From assembly GCF_024385525.1 (NCBI RefSeq), contig NZ_JANFLU010000010.1, forward strand, positions 496,001-560,000: a stretch of 64,000 nt of DNA, in the 5' to 3' direction. Each line of letters begins with the position of its first letter. Position 1 is the stretch's first letter. This document shows, one piece after another, positions 8,575 through 17,446 of this stretch. The notes under the pieces were generated by a model. The model saw only the letters and a list, made by a program, of their open reading frames with translations, was not told where the DNA came from and made no database searches. A program made the position numbers and the translations under genes. This DNA comes from Arthrobacter sp. zg-Y238 (GTDB lineage: Bacteria; Actinomycetota; Actinomycetes; Actinomycetales; Micrococcaceae).

Positions 8575-9378
8575 ATGGCCAAGAAGCACAAGTCCGACAA
8601 GCACGTCGACGCCGTCATTGGAATTGATATCGGGGGCACGGGCATCAAGGGCGGCATCGTCGACCTGTCCAAGGGCAAGCTGATTGGCGATCGTTTCCGC
8701 ATTCCCACCCCGCAGCCGGCAACGCCCGAGGCAGTGGCCGGAGTGGTGGGCCAGATCGTCGCGGAGCTGTCCTCCCGTCCCGGCGGCCCCGGCCCCGAAG
8801 TCCCGGTGGGTGTCACCTTCCCGGCCATCATCCAGCACGGCATTGCCCGCTCCGCGGCCAATGTGGATAAGAGCTGGATCGATACCGACGTCGACACACT
8901 GCTCACCAAGGCACTCGGCCGCGACGTGCAGGTCATGAACGACGCCGACGCCGCCGGCCTCGCGGAGGCCCGCTACGGTGCAGGCCGTGAAGTGGACGGC
9001 ACCGTTCTGGTGATCACCTTGGGCACCGGCATCGGTTCGGCCCTGATCTACAAGGGCATGCTGGTTCCCAACGCCGAACTCGGCCACCTGGAAATCGACG
9101 GACACGACGCCGAGACCAAGGCCTCCGCCTCGGCCCGGGAACGCGACGGGATCGGCTGGGAAGAATACGCCCAGCGGCTGCAGCGTTACTTCTCGCACGT
9201 GGAGTTCCTCTTCTCCCCCGACCTGTTCGTGATCGGAGGCGGCATCTCCAAGCGCAGCGAGGACTTCCTGCCCATGCTGAGCCTGCGGACCCCGATGGTC
9301 ACCGCCAACCTGAAGAACAACGCCGGAATTGTCGGCGCCGCACTCCAGGCAGCCATGCACTTCAAATACATCAAGTAA
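8575..9378 (+). CDS. ppgK: Polyphosphate glucokinase
   Basis: Phosphorylates glucose using inorganic polyphosphate (and usually ATP), feeding glycolysis. The 267 residues are the normal length for actinobacterial PpgK and for the Arthrobacter polyphosphate/ATP glucomannokinase. The ROK-fold phosphate loop is GIDIGGTGIKGG. Other motifs are VMNDADAAGLAEARYGAG (catalytic Asp) and LGTGIGSALIYKGMLVPNAELGHLE. The cysteine cluster typical of ROK glucokinases is absent, as expected for PpgK. The ATG follows GGAG at 8568-8571. A long stem-loop terminator lies just downstream, shared with the convergent nrdR. Confidence 0.96.
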   Translation: MAKKHKSDKHVDAVIGIDIGGTGIKGGIVDLSKGKLIGDRFRIPTPQPATPEAVAGVVGQIVAELSSRPGGPGPEVPVGVTFPAIIQHGIARSAANVDKSWIDTDVDTLLTKALGRDVQVMNDADAAGLAEARYGAGREVDGTVLVITLGTGIGSALIYKGMLVPNAELGHLEIDGHDAETKASASARERDGIGWEEYAQRLQRYFSHVEFLFSPDLFVIGGGISKRSEDFLPMLSLRTPMVTANLKNNAGIVGAALQAAMHFKYIK

Positions 9379-9396
9379 CTGGTTTCCCGGATACGG

Positions 9397-9447
9397 GGTA
9401 AGCAAAAAGCGGCGGAAAGGTATCCTTTCCGCCGCTTTTTGCTTACC
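9397..9447. terminator. Bidirectional terminator between ppgK and nrdR
   Basis: A perfect 24-bp stem (GGTAAGCAAAAAGCGGCGGA.. paired with its complement) around a 3-base loop TAT. T-rich arms face both ways, suiting two convergent genes. The right arm ends 2 bp before the nrdR stop. Confidence 0.9.
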
Positions 9448-9449
9448 AG

Positions 9450-9950
9450 CTACTGCGCGGTGAGCGGGCGCTGGGCACCGGACGGTACGCGTCCCGAATT
9501 TTCCCTGGCCTCGGTCCGCAGCTTCTCGATGGCTGTCTCGAAATCCTCGAGGGAGTCAAAGGACTGGTAAACGCTGGCAAAGCGCAGGTACGCCACCTGG
9601 TCCAGCTTCTGCAGCGGGGTGAGGATGGCCAGCCCCACTTCGTGGGCATCGATTTCCGCTACTCCGCTGGCCCGGATGGATTCCTCCACTTCCTGGGCCA
9701 GCATGGCGAGGTCGTCTTCGCTCACGGGCCGGCCCTGACAGGCTTTGCGCACACCGTTGATTACCTTGCTGCGGCTGAAGGGCTCGCCCACCCCGGAGCG
9801 CTTGATGACGCTCAGGCTGGTGGTTTCCACGGTGGAGAAGCGGCGCCCGCACTGGGGGCACTGCCGGCGGCGGCGGATCGCCGATCCGTCGTCGGCCAGG
9901 CGGCTGTCCACGACGCGGGAATCAGCGTTGCGGCAAAACGGACAGTACAT
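9450..9950 (-). CDS. nrdR: Transcriptional repressor NrdR
   Basis: ATP/dATP-sensing repressor of ribonucleotide reductase genes. The 166-residue protein begins [17 protein letters not shown]. It has a four-cysteine zinc ribbon (CPFC and CPQC) followed by an ATP-cone domain ([25 protein letters not shown]). The start at 9950 is fixed by the invariant MYCPFC N-terminus and an AAAGGA site upstream; a longer in-frame extension to 9989 is not credible. Two NrdR-box-like palindromes lie about 80 bp upstream, suggesting autoregulation. No nrd genes are in the window. The tail after the ATP cone is Pro/Gln/Ser-rich and probably disordered. Confidence 0.97.
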   Translation of the reverse strand: MYCPFCRNADSRVVDSRLADDGSAIRRRRQCPQCGRRFSTVETTSLSVIKRSGVGEPFSRSKVINGVRKACQGRPVSEDDLAMLAQEVEESIRASGVAEIDAHEVGLAILTPLQKLDQVAYLRFASVYQSFDSLEDFETAIEKLRTEARENSGRVPSGAQRPLTAQ

Positions 9951-10025
9951 GTCCCGTCCTTTCGCGAAGGGGCCTTGTGGTGCTCTCACTATAGGGCCCG
10001 CCCTGCCGCATCACCAAGTACACAA

Positions 10026-10062
10026 CCACAACATGTAGTGCCGGCTGTACTACATGTAGGTG
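10026..10062. promoter_or_regulatory. Tandem NrdR-box-like palindromes
   Basis: Two copies of a palindrome centred on ACATGT: CCACAACATGTAGTG (core 10031-10036) and CTACATGTAG (core 10052-10057). Their centres are 21 bp apart, two helical turns, on the same face of the DNA. NrdR boxes are known to occur as helically phased tandem palindromes, and these lie upstream of nrdR itself. Confidence 0.7.
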
Positions 10063-10200
10063 AGCTCCGCGTGACGGCCGCGAAGCGCGTGGGTCCCGGG
10101 CGCGTGGGGCGCGTGGCGGGGCGCCTGGTCCCGGGCGTGTGGCGGGGCACCGGGTCCGGGGCGCATCCCTCCGATCGAGGAAACCCCACAGTTTGTCGCA

Positions 10201-10264
10201 ATCCCTGCGGTTTGTCGTGATCCCTGCTCCGCGCGAAGCAGGGATCCGTACAAACCGCAGGGAT
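10201..10264. repeat. Compound inverted repeat
   Basis: Outer arms ATCCCTGCGGTTTGT (10201-10215) and ACAAACCGCAGGGAT (10250-10264) pair perfectly. Inside them GATCCCTGCT (10219-10228) pairs with AGCAGGGATC (10237-10246) around an 8-base loop. A 3-base mismatch separates the two stems. The inner arm repeats part of the outer arm (ATCCCTGC). Confidence 0.85.
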
Positions 10265-10267
10265 CCG

Positions 10268-10306
10268 GACAAACCGACGGGACAAACCGACGGGACAAAC
10301 CGAGGG
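10268..10306 (+). repeat. 13-bp tandem repeat, three copies
   Basis: GACAAACCGACGG repeated head to tail at 10268, 10281 and 10294 (last copy GACAAACCGAGGG). The ACAAACCG core is the same as in the adjacent inverted repeat. Confidence 0.85.
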
Positions 10307-10495
10307 GAAAGGCGGAGGGGCAAAGGGCGGAGTCGCGCTCTGCGGATCGCAGTTCAGCGGCGGCAGTGCCCCCCAGTCCGCCGGCCGGCACCGGGCATCT
10401 GAGCCTCACCCCGGCCCGCAGGCACCCGGGTTAGGCGGCTTCAATATCCCGGCGAGCTCTGCGAGCAAGGGATTTCGTTGCCGCCGTTCCGGGCG

Positions 10496-10545
10496 CCGAA
10501 GGGAACCCCGGGCGCCGAAGGGAACCACTGGCCCCGAAGGGAACC
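10496..10545 (+). repeat. 19-bp spaced repeat, three copies
   Basis: CCGAAGGGAACC at 10496, 10515 and 10534, exactly 19 bp apart, with similar GC-rich spacers. Confidence 0.8.
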
Positions 10546-10617
10546 ACGGCCGCCGCACCGGGCGGGCGCCGCACCGGGCCGGGGTTGCCGAAGCGACCCC
10601 GGGCCCTGCCCCGCGCG

Positions 10618-11967
10618 CTATTCGAAGCGGATGCTGACGGCGTCGCCGTGGGCCGGCAGGTCTTCCGCCTGTGAGAGGGCCACGATGTCGGCGCTTACTT
10701 CCTCCAGCGCTTCGCGGTTGTAGTTGACCACCTGGATGGCACGCATAAAGGTGGTGACGTTCAGCCCGGAGGAAAAGGCCGCCGTGCCGCCGGTGGGCAG
10801 CACGTGGTTGGAACCGGCGCAGTAATCGCCCAGGCTGACGGGACTGTAGTCCCCCACGAAAATGGCACCGGCGCTCCGGACCCGCGCCGCTACGGCCTCG
10901 GCGTCGGCCGTCTGGATTTCCAGGTGCTCGGCGGCGTAGGCATCGCAGACGGCAATGCCCTGCTCCAACCCGTCAACGAGGATCACCCCGGACTGGGCGC
11001 CGGAGAGAGCCTCGCGCACGCGTTCGCTGTGCTTGGTCTCCCCGACCTGGCGCCCCAGCTCCTCCCGGACCTTCCCGGCAAGCTGCTCCGACGCAGTGAC
11101 CAGGACGGATCCGGCATTGGGATCATGTTCGGCCTGGCTGATCAGGTCCGCTGCGACCAGCCGGGCATCGGCCGTCTCATCTGCCAGGACCATGATCTCG
11201 GTGGGACCGGCCTCGGAATCAATGCCGACCACCCCCTTGACCAGGCGCTTGGCAGTAGCCACGAAAACGTTGCCGGGACCGGTGACCACATCCACGGGCA
11301 GGATGGCGGCATTGGCATCGTCCGCAGGGACACCGTAGGCAAACGCGGCGATGGCCTGGGCACCGCCCACGGCGTAGACCTCGTCAATGCCCAGCAGCTT
11401 GGCCGCGGCAAGGATGGTGGGGTGCGGCAGTCCGCCGAATTCCTTCTGCGGCGGGGAGGCCAGTGCCAGCGAGGCGACGCCGGCTTCCTGGGCCGGCACC
11501 ACGTTCATGACCACGGAAGACGGATATACCGCCAGTCCGCCCGGAACATAGAGCCCAACACGGGAGACGGGCATCCACTTATGCGTAAGGACGGCACCGG
11601 GACGGATTTCCACTTCGGCATCGGCCGGTCGCTGGGCGCGGGCGAAGATCCGGGTCCGCTCGATGGCTGTTTCCAGGGCGGCCCGCACGGCGGGGTCCAG
11701 CTGCTCAAGCGCCGAGTCGAGCGCTGCCGCCGGGACCCGGACCGCCTGCTGTTCCACGCCGTCGAACCGCTGGGCCAGTTCCGTCAGCGCGGCAAAGCCC
11801 CGCGTACGGACGTCGGTGATGATGGCGGAGACGGCATCCGACGCCGCGTCGAAGGTCGTCTCCGCCCGCGGCATGGCTGCCTTCAGCTCAGCGGGGCTGA
11901 GGTGCCGGCCGCGCAGGTCAATGGTGCGGAAGGATTCAAAGGCTGCTGCGGGGCTGGATGAATTCAC
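10618..11967 (-). CDS. hisD: Histidinol dehydrogenase
   Basis: Catalyses the last two oxidations of histidine synthesis (histidinol to histidine, NAD-dependent, zinc enzyme). The 449 residues include [39 protein letters not shown]-like motif ([17 protein letters not shown]), the GPGN segment [25 protein letters not shown] and [15 protein letters not shown]. The start is GTG at 11967; the nearby ATG at 11969 is out of frame. A TAGAAT -10 lies exactly 6 bases upstream, giving a leaderless messenger. No other his gene is adjacent in the window. dnaE lies 77 bp upstream on the same strand but has its own promoter. Confidence 0.97.
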   Translation of the reverse strand: MNSSSPAAAFESFRTIDLRGRHLSPAELKAAMPRAETTFDAASDAVSAIITDVRTRGFAALTELAQRFDGVEQQAVRVPAAALDSALEQLDPAVRAALETAIERTRIFARAQRPADAEVEIRPGAVLTHKWMPVSRVGLYVPGGLAVYPSSVVMNVVPAQEAGVASLALASPPQKEFGGLPHPTILAAAKLLGIDEVYAVGGAQAIAAFAYGVPADDANAAILPVDVVTGPGNVFVATAKRLVKGVVGIDSEAGPTEIMVLADETADARLVAADLISQAEHDPNAGSVLVTASEQLAGKVREELGRQVGETKHSERVREALSGAQSGVILVDGLEQGIAVCDAYAAEHLEIQTADAEAVAARVRSAGAIFVGDYSPVSLGDYCAGSNHVLPTGGTAAFSSGLNVTTFMRAIQVVNYNREALEEVSADIVALSQAEDLPAHGDAVSIRFE

Positions 11968-11973
11968 ATCACC

Positions 11974-11979
11974 ATTCTA
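11974..11979 (-). promoter_or_regulatory. -10 element of hisD, leaderless layout
   Basis: TAGAAT on the minus strand ends 6 bases before the hisD GTG start. Confidence 0.6.
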
Positions 11980-12044
11980 CCCAGCCCCGCTCACGGCCCG
12001 CGGCGAATATGTCGCCGCATGCACCCCCTGGGCGCGTGGCCGGC

Positions 12045-15000
12045 TTAGCCATCCAGGCAGGCCGGGCCGAGGAGCACCTTCAAGTCACCGAACAGCGACG
12101 GCGTGGGGTTGACCCGCATGTCCACGCCCAGTTTCATCACTTCCACCGTGCGGGAGCCGTTGAGCCGGATCTGCACTTCGGAGGTACCCGGGTGCGTCCG
12201 CAGCACGTCGCCGAGCTGGGAGACCACGGTTTCAGTGGCCTTATAGGTGGCCATGGAAATCACCACGGGCCCGGAATGACCCTCGCTGAGGTCGGGGACG
12301 GTGAGTTCCTGCGCGTTCAGTGTGACGGCGCCGTCGTCGCGCCGCTGCAGCCGGCCGCGGACCACCACAATCAGGTCTTCAGCCAGCACGGCGGCAATGG
12401 GGCCGTAGACCTGCCCGAAGAACATCACTTCCATGGACCCGGCGAGGTCCTCGATCTCGCAGCGGGCGTAGGCGTTGCCGCTGTTCTTGGCGATGCGCCG
12501 CTGGAGCGAGGTGATCATGCCTGCGATGGTGACGATGGCGCCGTCGGGCGGGCCTTCCTCCCCCACAATGTTGGTGATCGTGGAGTCGGCGTGCTGGCTG
12601 AGGATGCCTTCCAGGCCCTGCAGCGGGTGGTCCGAGACGTAGAGGCCGAGCATGTCGCGTTCGAAGGACAGCTTGTCCTTCTTTTCCCATTCCGGAAGGT
12701 CCGGAATATCGATGCTGATCGAGTCCTCCGGTTCCTGGTCGGAGATGGCGGCGAAGAGGTCGAACTGGCCTACGGCCTCGTTGCGTTTGAGCACCACCAC
12801 GGAGTCGATCGCTTCTTCGTGGATCATTGCCAGCGGACGCCGGGCATGACCCATCGAGTCGAAGGCACCCGCCTTGATCAGGGACTCGATGGTGCGCTTG
12901 TTACAGACCACCGCCGGGACCTTCATCAGGAAGTCCTTGAAGTTGGTGTACGCGCCCTTCTCCTCACGGGCGGCGACCATGGCCTGCACCACGTTGGCAC
13001 CGACGTTGCGGATGGCGCCCATGCCGAAGCGGATGTCCTTGCCCACAGGGGTGAAGTTCACCGAGGATTCGTTCACGTCCGGCGGCAGGACCGTGATGCC
13101 CATCTTGCGGCACTCGTTCAGGTACAGCGCCAGCTTGTCCTTGTCATCACCCACGGAGGTGAGCAGGGCCGCCATGTACTCGGCCGGATACTGGGCCTTC
13201 AGGTACGCGGTCCAGTAGGAGACGACGCCGTAGGCCGCGGAGTGCGCCTTGTTGAAGGCGTAGTCGGAGAACGGGAGCAGGATGTCCCAGAGCGCTTTGA
13301 TGGCCGCTTCGGAATAGCCGCGGTCCACCATGCCCTGATGGAAACCGGCGTACTGCTTATCCAGCTCCGATTTCTTCTTCTTGCCCATGGCACGGCGGAG
13401 AATATCTGCCTGGCCCAGGGTGAAGCCGGCCACCTTCTGGGCGATGGCCATAACCTGCTCCTGATACACAATCAGGCCGTAGGTGGTGTTCAGGATTTCC
13501 GCGAGCGGTTCCTCGAGCTCCGGGTGGATCGGGGTGATTTCCTGCTGCCCGGTCTTGCGCAGGGCGTAGTTCGTGTGCGAGTTCGCACCCATTGGGCCCG
13601 GACGGTACAGGGCGATGACAGCGGAGATATCTTCAAAGTTGTCCGGACGCATGCTCTTGAGCAGCGACCGCATTGGCCCGCCGTCGAGCTGGAACACACC
13701 CAGCGTGTCACCGCTGGCAAGGAGATCGTAGGCTTCCTTCAAATCCAGCGGCAGGTCTTCCAGGACCAGGTCTTCGCCGCGGTTGTTCTTGATGTTCTCC
13801 ACCGCGTCGGAGACGATCGTCAGGTTTCGAAGGCCGAGGAAGTCCATCTTGATCAGCCCCAGGCCTTCGCAGGTCGGGTAATCGAACTGCGTGATGACCT
13901 GCCCGTCCTGCTCACGGCGCATGATCGGGATGATGTCGATCAGCGGGTCTGAAGACATGATCACGCCGGCAGCGTGCACACCCCACTGGCGCTTCAGGCC
14001 TTCAAGTCCCAGTGCGGTATCGAACACACGCTGGGAATCCGGGTCGGTGCGCAGCAGTTCGCGCAGCTCCTCGGCCTCCCCGTAGCGCTTGGCTTCCTTG
14101 TTGTGCACGTCGGCCAAAGACAGGCCTTTGCCCATCACGTCCGGCGGCATGGCCTTGGTCAGGCGTTCTCCGACCGAGAAGGGGTAGCCCATCACGCGGG
14201 AGGAGTCCTTCAGTGCCTGCTTGGCCTTGATGGTGCCGTAGGTGACGATCATGGCAACGCGCTCGTCGCCGTACTTCTCCGTGACGTAGTGGATCACTTC
14301 GGAGCGGCGCCGATCATCGAAGTCGACGTCGAAGTCAGGCATGGAGACGCGGTCCGGGTTCAGGAAGCGCTCGAAGATCAGGCCGTGCTGCAGCGGGTCC
14401 AGGTCGGTGATGCCCATCGCGTAGGCGGCCATTGAGCCTGCACCGGAGCCGCGGCCGGGGCCGACACGGATTCCGTTTTCCTTGGCCCAGTTGATGAAGT
14501 CGGCCACCACGAGGAAGTAGCCCGGGAAGCCCATCTGGGCGATGATGCCCACTTCGTAGTCGGCGCGCTTGCGCACGGCGTCGCTGATCCCGTTCGGGTA
14601 GCGGCGGTGCAGTCCGGCTTCGACCTCCTTGACGAACCAGGACTCCTCGTTCTCACCCTCCGGAGTCGGGAAGCGCGGCATGTAGTTAGCCTTGGTATTG
14701 AATTCGACGTCGCACCGCTCGGCAATGAGCAGGGTGTTGTCGCAGGCGTCCGGGTGGTCGCGGAAGATGGCCCGCATTTCGTCCGGAGACTTGAGGTAGA
14801 ACTCGTCGGCGTCGAACTTGAAGCGCTTGGGGTCGGCCAGCGAGGAGCCGGACTGCACACACAGCAGCGCCGCATGCGCGGAGGCGTCTTCGGCGTGGGT
14901 GTAGTGCAGGTCATTGGTAGCCACCAGGGGCAGCTGCAGCTCGCGGGCCAGCTTGATCAGGTCCGCCTGCACGTTGCGCTCGATGTCCAGGCCGTGGTCC

Positions 15001-15584
15001 ATCAGCTCGCAGAAGAAGTTTTCCGGCCCGAAGATGTCACGGAAGTCCGACGCCGCCTGCACGGCTTCCCGGTACAGGCCCAGGCGCAGCTTCGTCTGGA
15101 CTTCGCCGGAGGGGCAGCCGGTGGTCGCGATGAGGCCCTTGCCGTAGGTCTGCAGCAGGTCCCGGTCCATGCGGGGCTTGTAGAGGTAGCCTTCCAGCGA
15201 GGCCAGGGAGGACATCCGGAAGAGGTTGTGCATGCCCTCGGTGTTCTCGGCCCACATGGTCATGTGGGTGTAGGCACCGGCACCGGAAACGTCGTTCCTG
15301 CCGCCGTCGCCCCACTTCACGCGGGTCTTGTCCCTGCGCGCCGTACCGGGCGTCAGGTAGGCCTCCACACCGATGATCGGCTTGATGCCGGCACCGCGGG
15401 CCTTGTTCCAGAAGTCGAAGGCGCCGAACACGAAACCGTGGTCGGTGGTTGCCAGGGCGTTCATGCCCAGCTCGTCGGCGTGGCTGAACAGATCCGTCAG
15501 CCGGGCAGCCCCGTCGAGCATCGAATATTCGGTGTGGTTGTGAAGATGGACAAACGATTTCGACGTACTAGTTGCTGAAGCCAC
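12045..15584 (-). CDS. dnaE: DNA polymerase III alpha subunit
   Basis: Replicative polymerase catalytic subunit. The 1179 residues match DnaE1-type length. The N-terminal PHP domain starts FVHLHNHTEYSMLDGAARL. The C-family palm has PDFDVDFDD with the catalytic aspartates, the PGRGSGAGSM motif precedes it, and FNKAHSAAYGVVSYWTAYLK and the helix-hairpin-helix region follow. The OB-fold (IVTIAGMITSLQRR) lies near the C-terminus. The start is GTG at 15584 with a TAGAAT -10 six bases upstream (leaderless), the same spacing as hisD. The protein has the DnaE1 architecture, so it is the main replicase rather than the ImuC/DnaE2 mutator. Confidence 0.97.
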   Translation of the reverse strand: MASATSTSKSFVHLHNHTEYSMLDGAARLTDLFSHADELGMNALATTDHGFVFGAFDFWNKARGAGIKPIIGVEAYLTPGTARRDKTRVKWGDGGRNDVSGAGAYTHMTMWAENTEGMHNLFRMSSLASLEGYLYKPRMDRDLLQTYGKGLIATTGCPSGEVQTKLRLGLYREAVQAASDFRDIFGPENFFCELMDHGLDIERNVQADLIKLARELQLPLVATNDLHYTHAEDASAHAALLCVQSGSSLADPKRFKFDADEFYLKSPDEMRAIFRDHPDACDNTLLIAERCDVEFNTKANYMPRFPTPEGENEESWFVKEVEAGLHRRYPNGISDAVRKRADYEVGIIAQMGFPGYFLVVADFINWAKENGIRVGPGRGSGAGSMAAYAMGITDLDPLQHGLIFERFLNPDRVSMPDFDVDFDDRRRSEVIHYVTEKYGDERVAMIVTYGTIKAKQALKDSSRVMGYPFSVGERLTKAMPPDVMGKGLSLADVHNKEAKRYGEAEELRELLRTDPDSQRVFDTALGLEGLKRQWGVHAAGVIMSSDPLIDIIPIMRREQDGQVITQFDYPTCEGLGLIKMDFLGLRNLTIVSDAVENIKNNRGEDLVLEDLPLDLKEAYDLLASGDTLGVFQLDGGPMRSLLKSMRPDNFEDISAVIALYRPGPMGANSHTNYALRKTGQQEITPIHPELEEPLAEILNTTYGLIVYQEQVMAIAQKVAGFTLGQADILRRAMGKKKKSELDKQYAGFHQGMVDRGYSEAAIKALWDILLPFSDYAFNKAHSAAYGVVSYWTAYLKAQYPAEYMAALLTSVGDDKDKLALYLNECRKMGITVLPPDVNESSVNFTPVGKDIRFGMGAIRNVGANVVQAMVAAREEKGAYTNFKDFLMKVPAVVCNKRTIESLIKAGAFDSMGHARRPLAMIHEEAIDSVVVLKRNEAVGQFDLFAAISDQEPEDSISIDIPDLPEWEKKDKLSFERDMLGLYVSDHPLQGLEGILSQHADSTITNIVGEEGPPDGAIVTIAGMITSLQRRIAKNSGNAYARCEIEDLAGSMEVMFFGQVYGPIAAVLAEDLIVVVRGRLQRRDDGAVTLNAQELTVPDLSEGHSGPVVISMATYKATETVVSQLGDVLRTHPGTSEVQIRLNGSRTVEVMKLGVDMRVNPTPSLFGDLKVLLGPACLDG

Positions 15585-15590
15585 CTGTAC

Positions 15591-15596
15591 ATTCTA
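15591..15596 (-). promoter_or_regulatory. -10 element of dnaE, leaderless layout
   Basis: TAGAAT on the minus strand, 6 bases before the dnaE GTG start. Confidence 0.6.
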
Positions 15597-15668
15597 GGCC
15601 CCGGCGCGCGGCGCGTCGGACGCCGCCGCGCCGGGCCGCCACCGGTGTGCCGCGGCTCTCCGGCGGGG

Positions 15669-16604
15669 CTAGACCTCGCCGCTGCGCAGGGCGTCGACGG
15701 CGTATTGCAGATCCTGCGGGTACTGGCTGGTGAACTCCACGTACTCCCCCGAGCCGGGGTGGGTGAAGCCCAGTTTCCGGGCGTGCAGCCACTGCCGGGT
15801 CAGGCCCAGCTCCGCGGCCAGCTTTGCATCCGCACCGTAGGTGAGGTCGCCGGCGCAGGGATGGCGCAGGGCGGAGAAGTGCACACGGATCTGGTGGGTG
15901 CGGCCCGTCTCCAGATGCACCTCCACCAGCGAGGCCTTACCAAAGGCTTCCAGCACCTCGTAATGCGTCACCGACGGCCGGCCGCCCTCGACGACGGCGA
16001 AACGCCAGTCGTAGCCGGGGTGACGGCCGATCGGTGCGTCGATGGTGCCCTTCAGCGGGTCGGGCAGCCCCTGGACCACTGCGTGGTACATCTTGTCCAC
16101 GGTGCGCTCCTTGAACGCCTGCTTCAGGAGCGTGTAGGCGTGCTCGGTCTTGGCGACGACCATGACCCCGGAGGTGCCGACGTCGAGCCGGTGGACAATA
16201 CCCTGCCGTTCGGGGGCGCCGGACGTGGAGATGCGGTAGCCGGCAGCGGCCAGCGCCCCGACCACCGTTGGTCCCACCCAGCCCGGCGAGGGATGCGCTG
16301 CCACGCCTACCGGCTTGTCGATGACGACAAAGTGTTCGTCGTCGGCCAGGATCAGCAGGTCGTCAACCGGTTCGACGACGACGGCCAGCGGGTCCCGCTG
16401 TTCCGGGACGTCTGCGGTGATTTCCTGTCCGGCGTGCAGCTTGTCCGATTTCGCCAGCACCCGGCCGGCAGAGCTGAAATAGCCGTCGGTGCACCAGGTG
16501 GCCGCAACGGAGCGGGATACATCAAGCAGGCCGGCCAGCACGGCGTCGGCACGCTTGCCGTCGGCTTCCTCGGGGACTGCGAATACTGTGTGGAGCTCGT
16601 TCAT
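15669..16604 (-). CDS. RluA/RluD-family pseudouridine synthase
   Basis: Converts specific uridines of large-subunit rRNA (or other RNA) to pseudouridine. The 311 residues begin with an S4 RNA-binding domain ([22 protein letters not shown]). The catalytic domain has the aspartate motif [16 protein letters not shown] and the family motif [26 protein letters not shown]. The ATG at 16604 overlaps the lspA stop by 4 bp (ATGA), so translation is probably coupled. The lspA-rluD pairing is common in bacteria. Which uridine is modified cannot be told from this sequence. Confidence 0.95.
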   Translation of the reverse strand: MNELHTVFAVPEEADGKRADAVLAGLLDVSRSVAATWCTDGYFSSAGRVLAKSDKLHAGQEITADVPEQRDPLAVVVEPVDDLLILADDEHFVVIDKPVGVAAHPSPGWVGPTVVGALAAAGYRISTSGAPERQGIVHRLDVGTSGVMVVAKTEHAYTLLKQAFKERTVDKMYHAVVQGLPDPLKGTIDAPIGRHPGYDWRFAVVEGGRPSVTHYEVLEAFGKASLVEVHLETGRTHQIRVHFSALRHPCAGDLTYGADAKLAAELGLTRQWLHARKLGFTHPGSGEYVEFTSQYPQDLQYAVDALRSGEV

Positions 16605-17194
16605 CGTGTTGCCTCGTCGTCATTGCGCTGGTCGGTCGTAACTGTCTTGCCGGACGGCGTGCGCACCCCGTCCAAGCCGATTCCCCGCAGCGTGAGCAGG
16701 CAGACCAGGATCACGCCGGAGACCACGCAGGAATCGGCGATATTGAAGATCGCGAAGTTCGGGAAGGCGATGAAGTCCACAACATGACCCTGGCCGAAGG
16801 ACGGTTCCCGGAAGAGCCGGTCGGTGAGGTTGCCCAGCGCACCGCCGAGCACCAGACCCAGGGCCGTGGCCCAGGCCAGGGAACGGACCCGGAACATCAG
16901 GTAGACCAGGAAACCGGATACGAGAACCATGATGATCGTGAAGACCCATGTGTACTCGGTGCCGATCGAAAACGCTGCACCGGGATTGCGGATGAAGTGC
17001 CAGCGCAGGACCGGGGGGAGGACATCGGTTATCTGGCCCTCGGTCATGGTGCGGACCACCCACAGTTTCGTGAGTTGGTCGGAAATAACGGCGATGACCG
17101 CCATGCCAAGCATGATCAAAGCAGGCGTGCCCCTGCGGGCACGGCTGCGTCCGGCACCCGTGCTGTCCGGGGTCTGCGCTGAGGAAGGAGTCAT
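16601..17194 (-). CDS. lspA: Lipoprotein signal peptidase
   Basis: Inner-membrane aspartyl protease that cleaves signal peptides of lipid-modified prolipoproteins. The predicted protein is 197 residues with four membrane helices. The two catalytic aspartates lie in GNLTDRL and [15 protein letters not shown] is also conserved. The ATG at 17194 was preferred over an in-frame start at 17269, because that codon sits in the arm of the stem-loop at 17268-17323, which looks like the divIVA terminator. The first 25 residues are hydrophilic and Ser/Arg-rich, as in other actinobacterial LspA proteins. The C-terminal tail is charged. Confidence 0.94.
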   Translation of the reverse strand: MTPSSAQTPDSTGAGRSRARRGTPALIMLGMAVIAVISDQLTKLWVVRTMTEGQITDVLPPVLRWHFIRNPGAAFSIGTEYTWVFTIIMVLVSGFLVYLMFRVRSLAWATALGLVLGGALGNLTDRLFREPSFGQGHVVDFIAFPNFAIFNIADSCVVSGVILVCLLTLRGIGLDGVRTPSGKTVTTDQRNDDEATR

Positions 17195-17267
17195 GGTGCT
17201 TTCGTGATCGGAATGCCGGCGGGAATCAGGTGCCGGCTGAACTGCGCGGTGAAACGGATGTTCGGGC

Positions 17268-17323
17268 ATAAAACCTAAGGGCCGTCAGCCGGGGTGACCC
17301 GGCCTCCGGCCCTTAGGTTTTAT
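17268..17323. terminator. Stem-loop terminator after divIVA
   Basis: Arms ATAAAACCTAAGGGCC (17268-17283) and GGCCCTTAGGTTTTAT (17308-17323) pair perfectly over 16 bp. A smaller GCCGGG/CCCGGC stem lies in the loop. Each arm ends in a T-rich stretch when read outward, so it could work in both directions. Confidence 0.85.
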
Positions 17324-17446
17324 TCAGCTAATACACTGCTTATCTTCTGCATTGTTCAGCTTCTTCTATTACTGGACTTCCAGAATGCCGGTTGCTGCCT
17401 GTACATCAGTTTAACCGATGTTCCAGGAGCGCCGTGCCCGAGGCAA

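Larger units (their letters stand above)
10063..10617. other. Gene-free, repeat-rich spacer between nrdR and hisD
   Basis: No credible coding sequence. The spacer holds several short repeat families: GGTCCCGGGCGYGTGG twice at 35-bp spacing (10092-10107, 10127-10142); a long inverted repeat (10201-10264); a 13-bp unit three times (10268-10306); and CCGAAGGGAACC three times at 19-bp spacing (10496-10545). A GC-rich stem CCGGGGT...ACCCCGG (10579-10602) lies just past the hisD stop and could end its transcript. Confidence 0.7.

Noticed and set aside
9951-10409. Overlapping Arg/Pro-rich reading frames upstream of nrdR
   Set aside because: They are products of the short tandem repeats and high GC; none has a start signal or domain.
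11958-13952. 664-residue plus-strand frame antisense to dnaE
   Set aside because: His/Val/Gly-rich composition with no domain; antisense shadow of dnaE.
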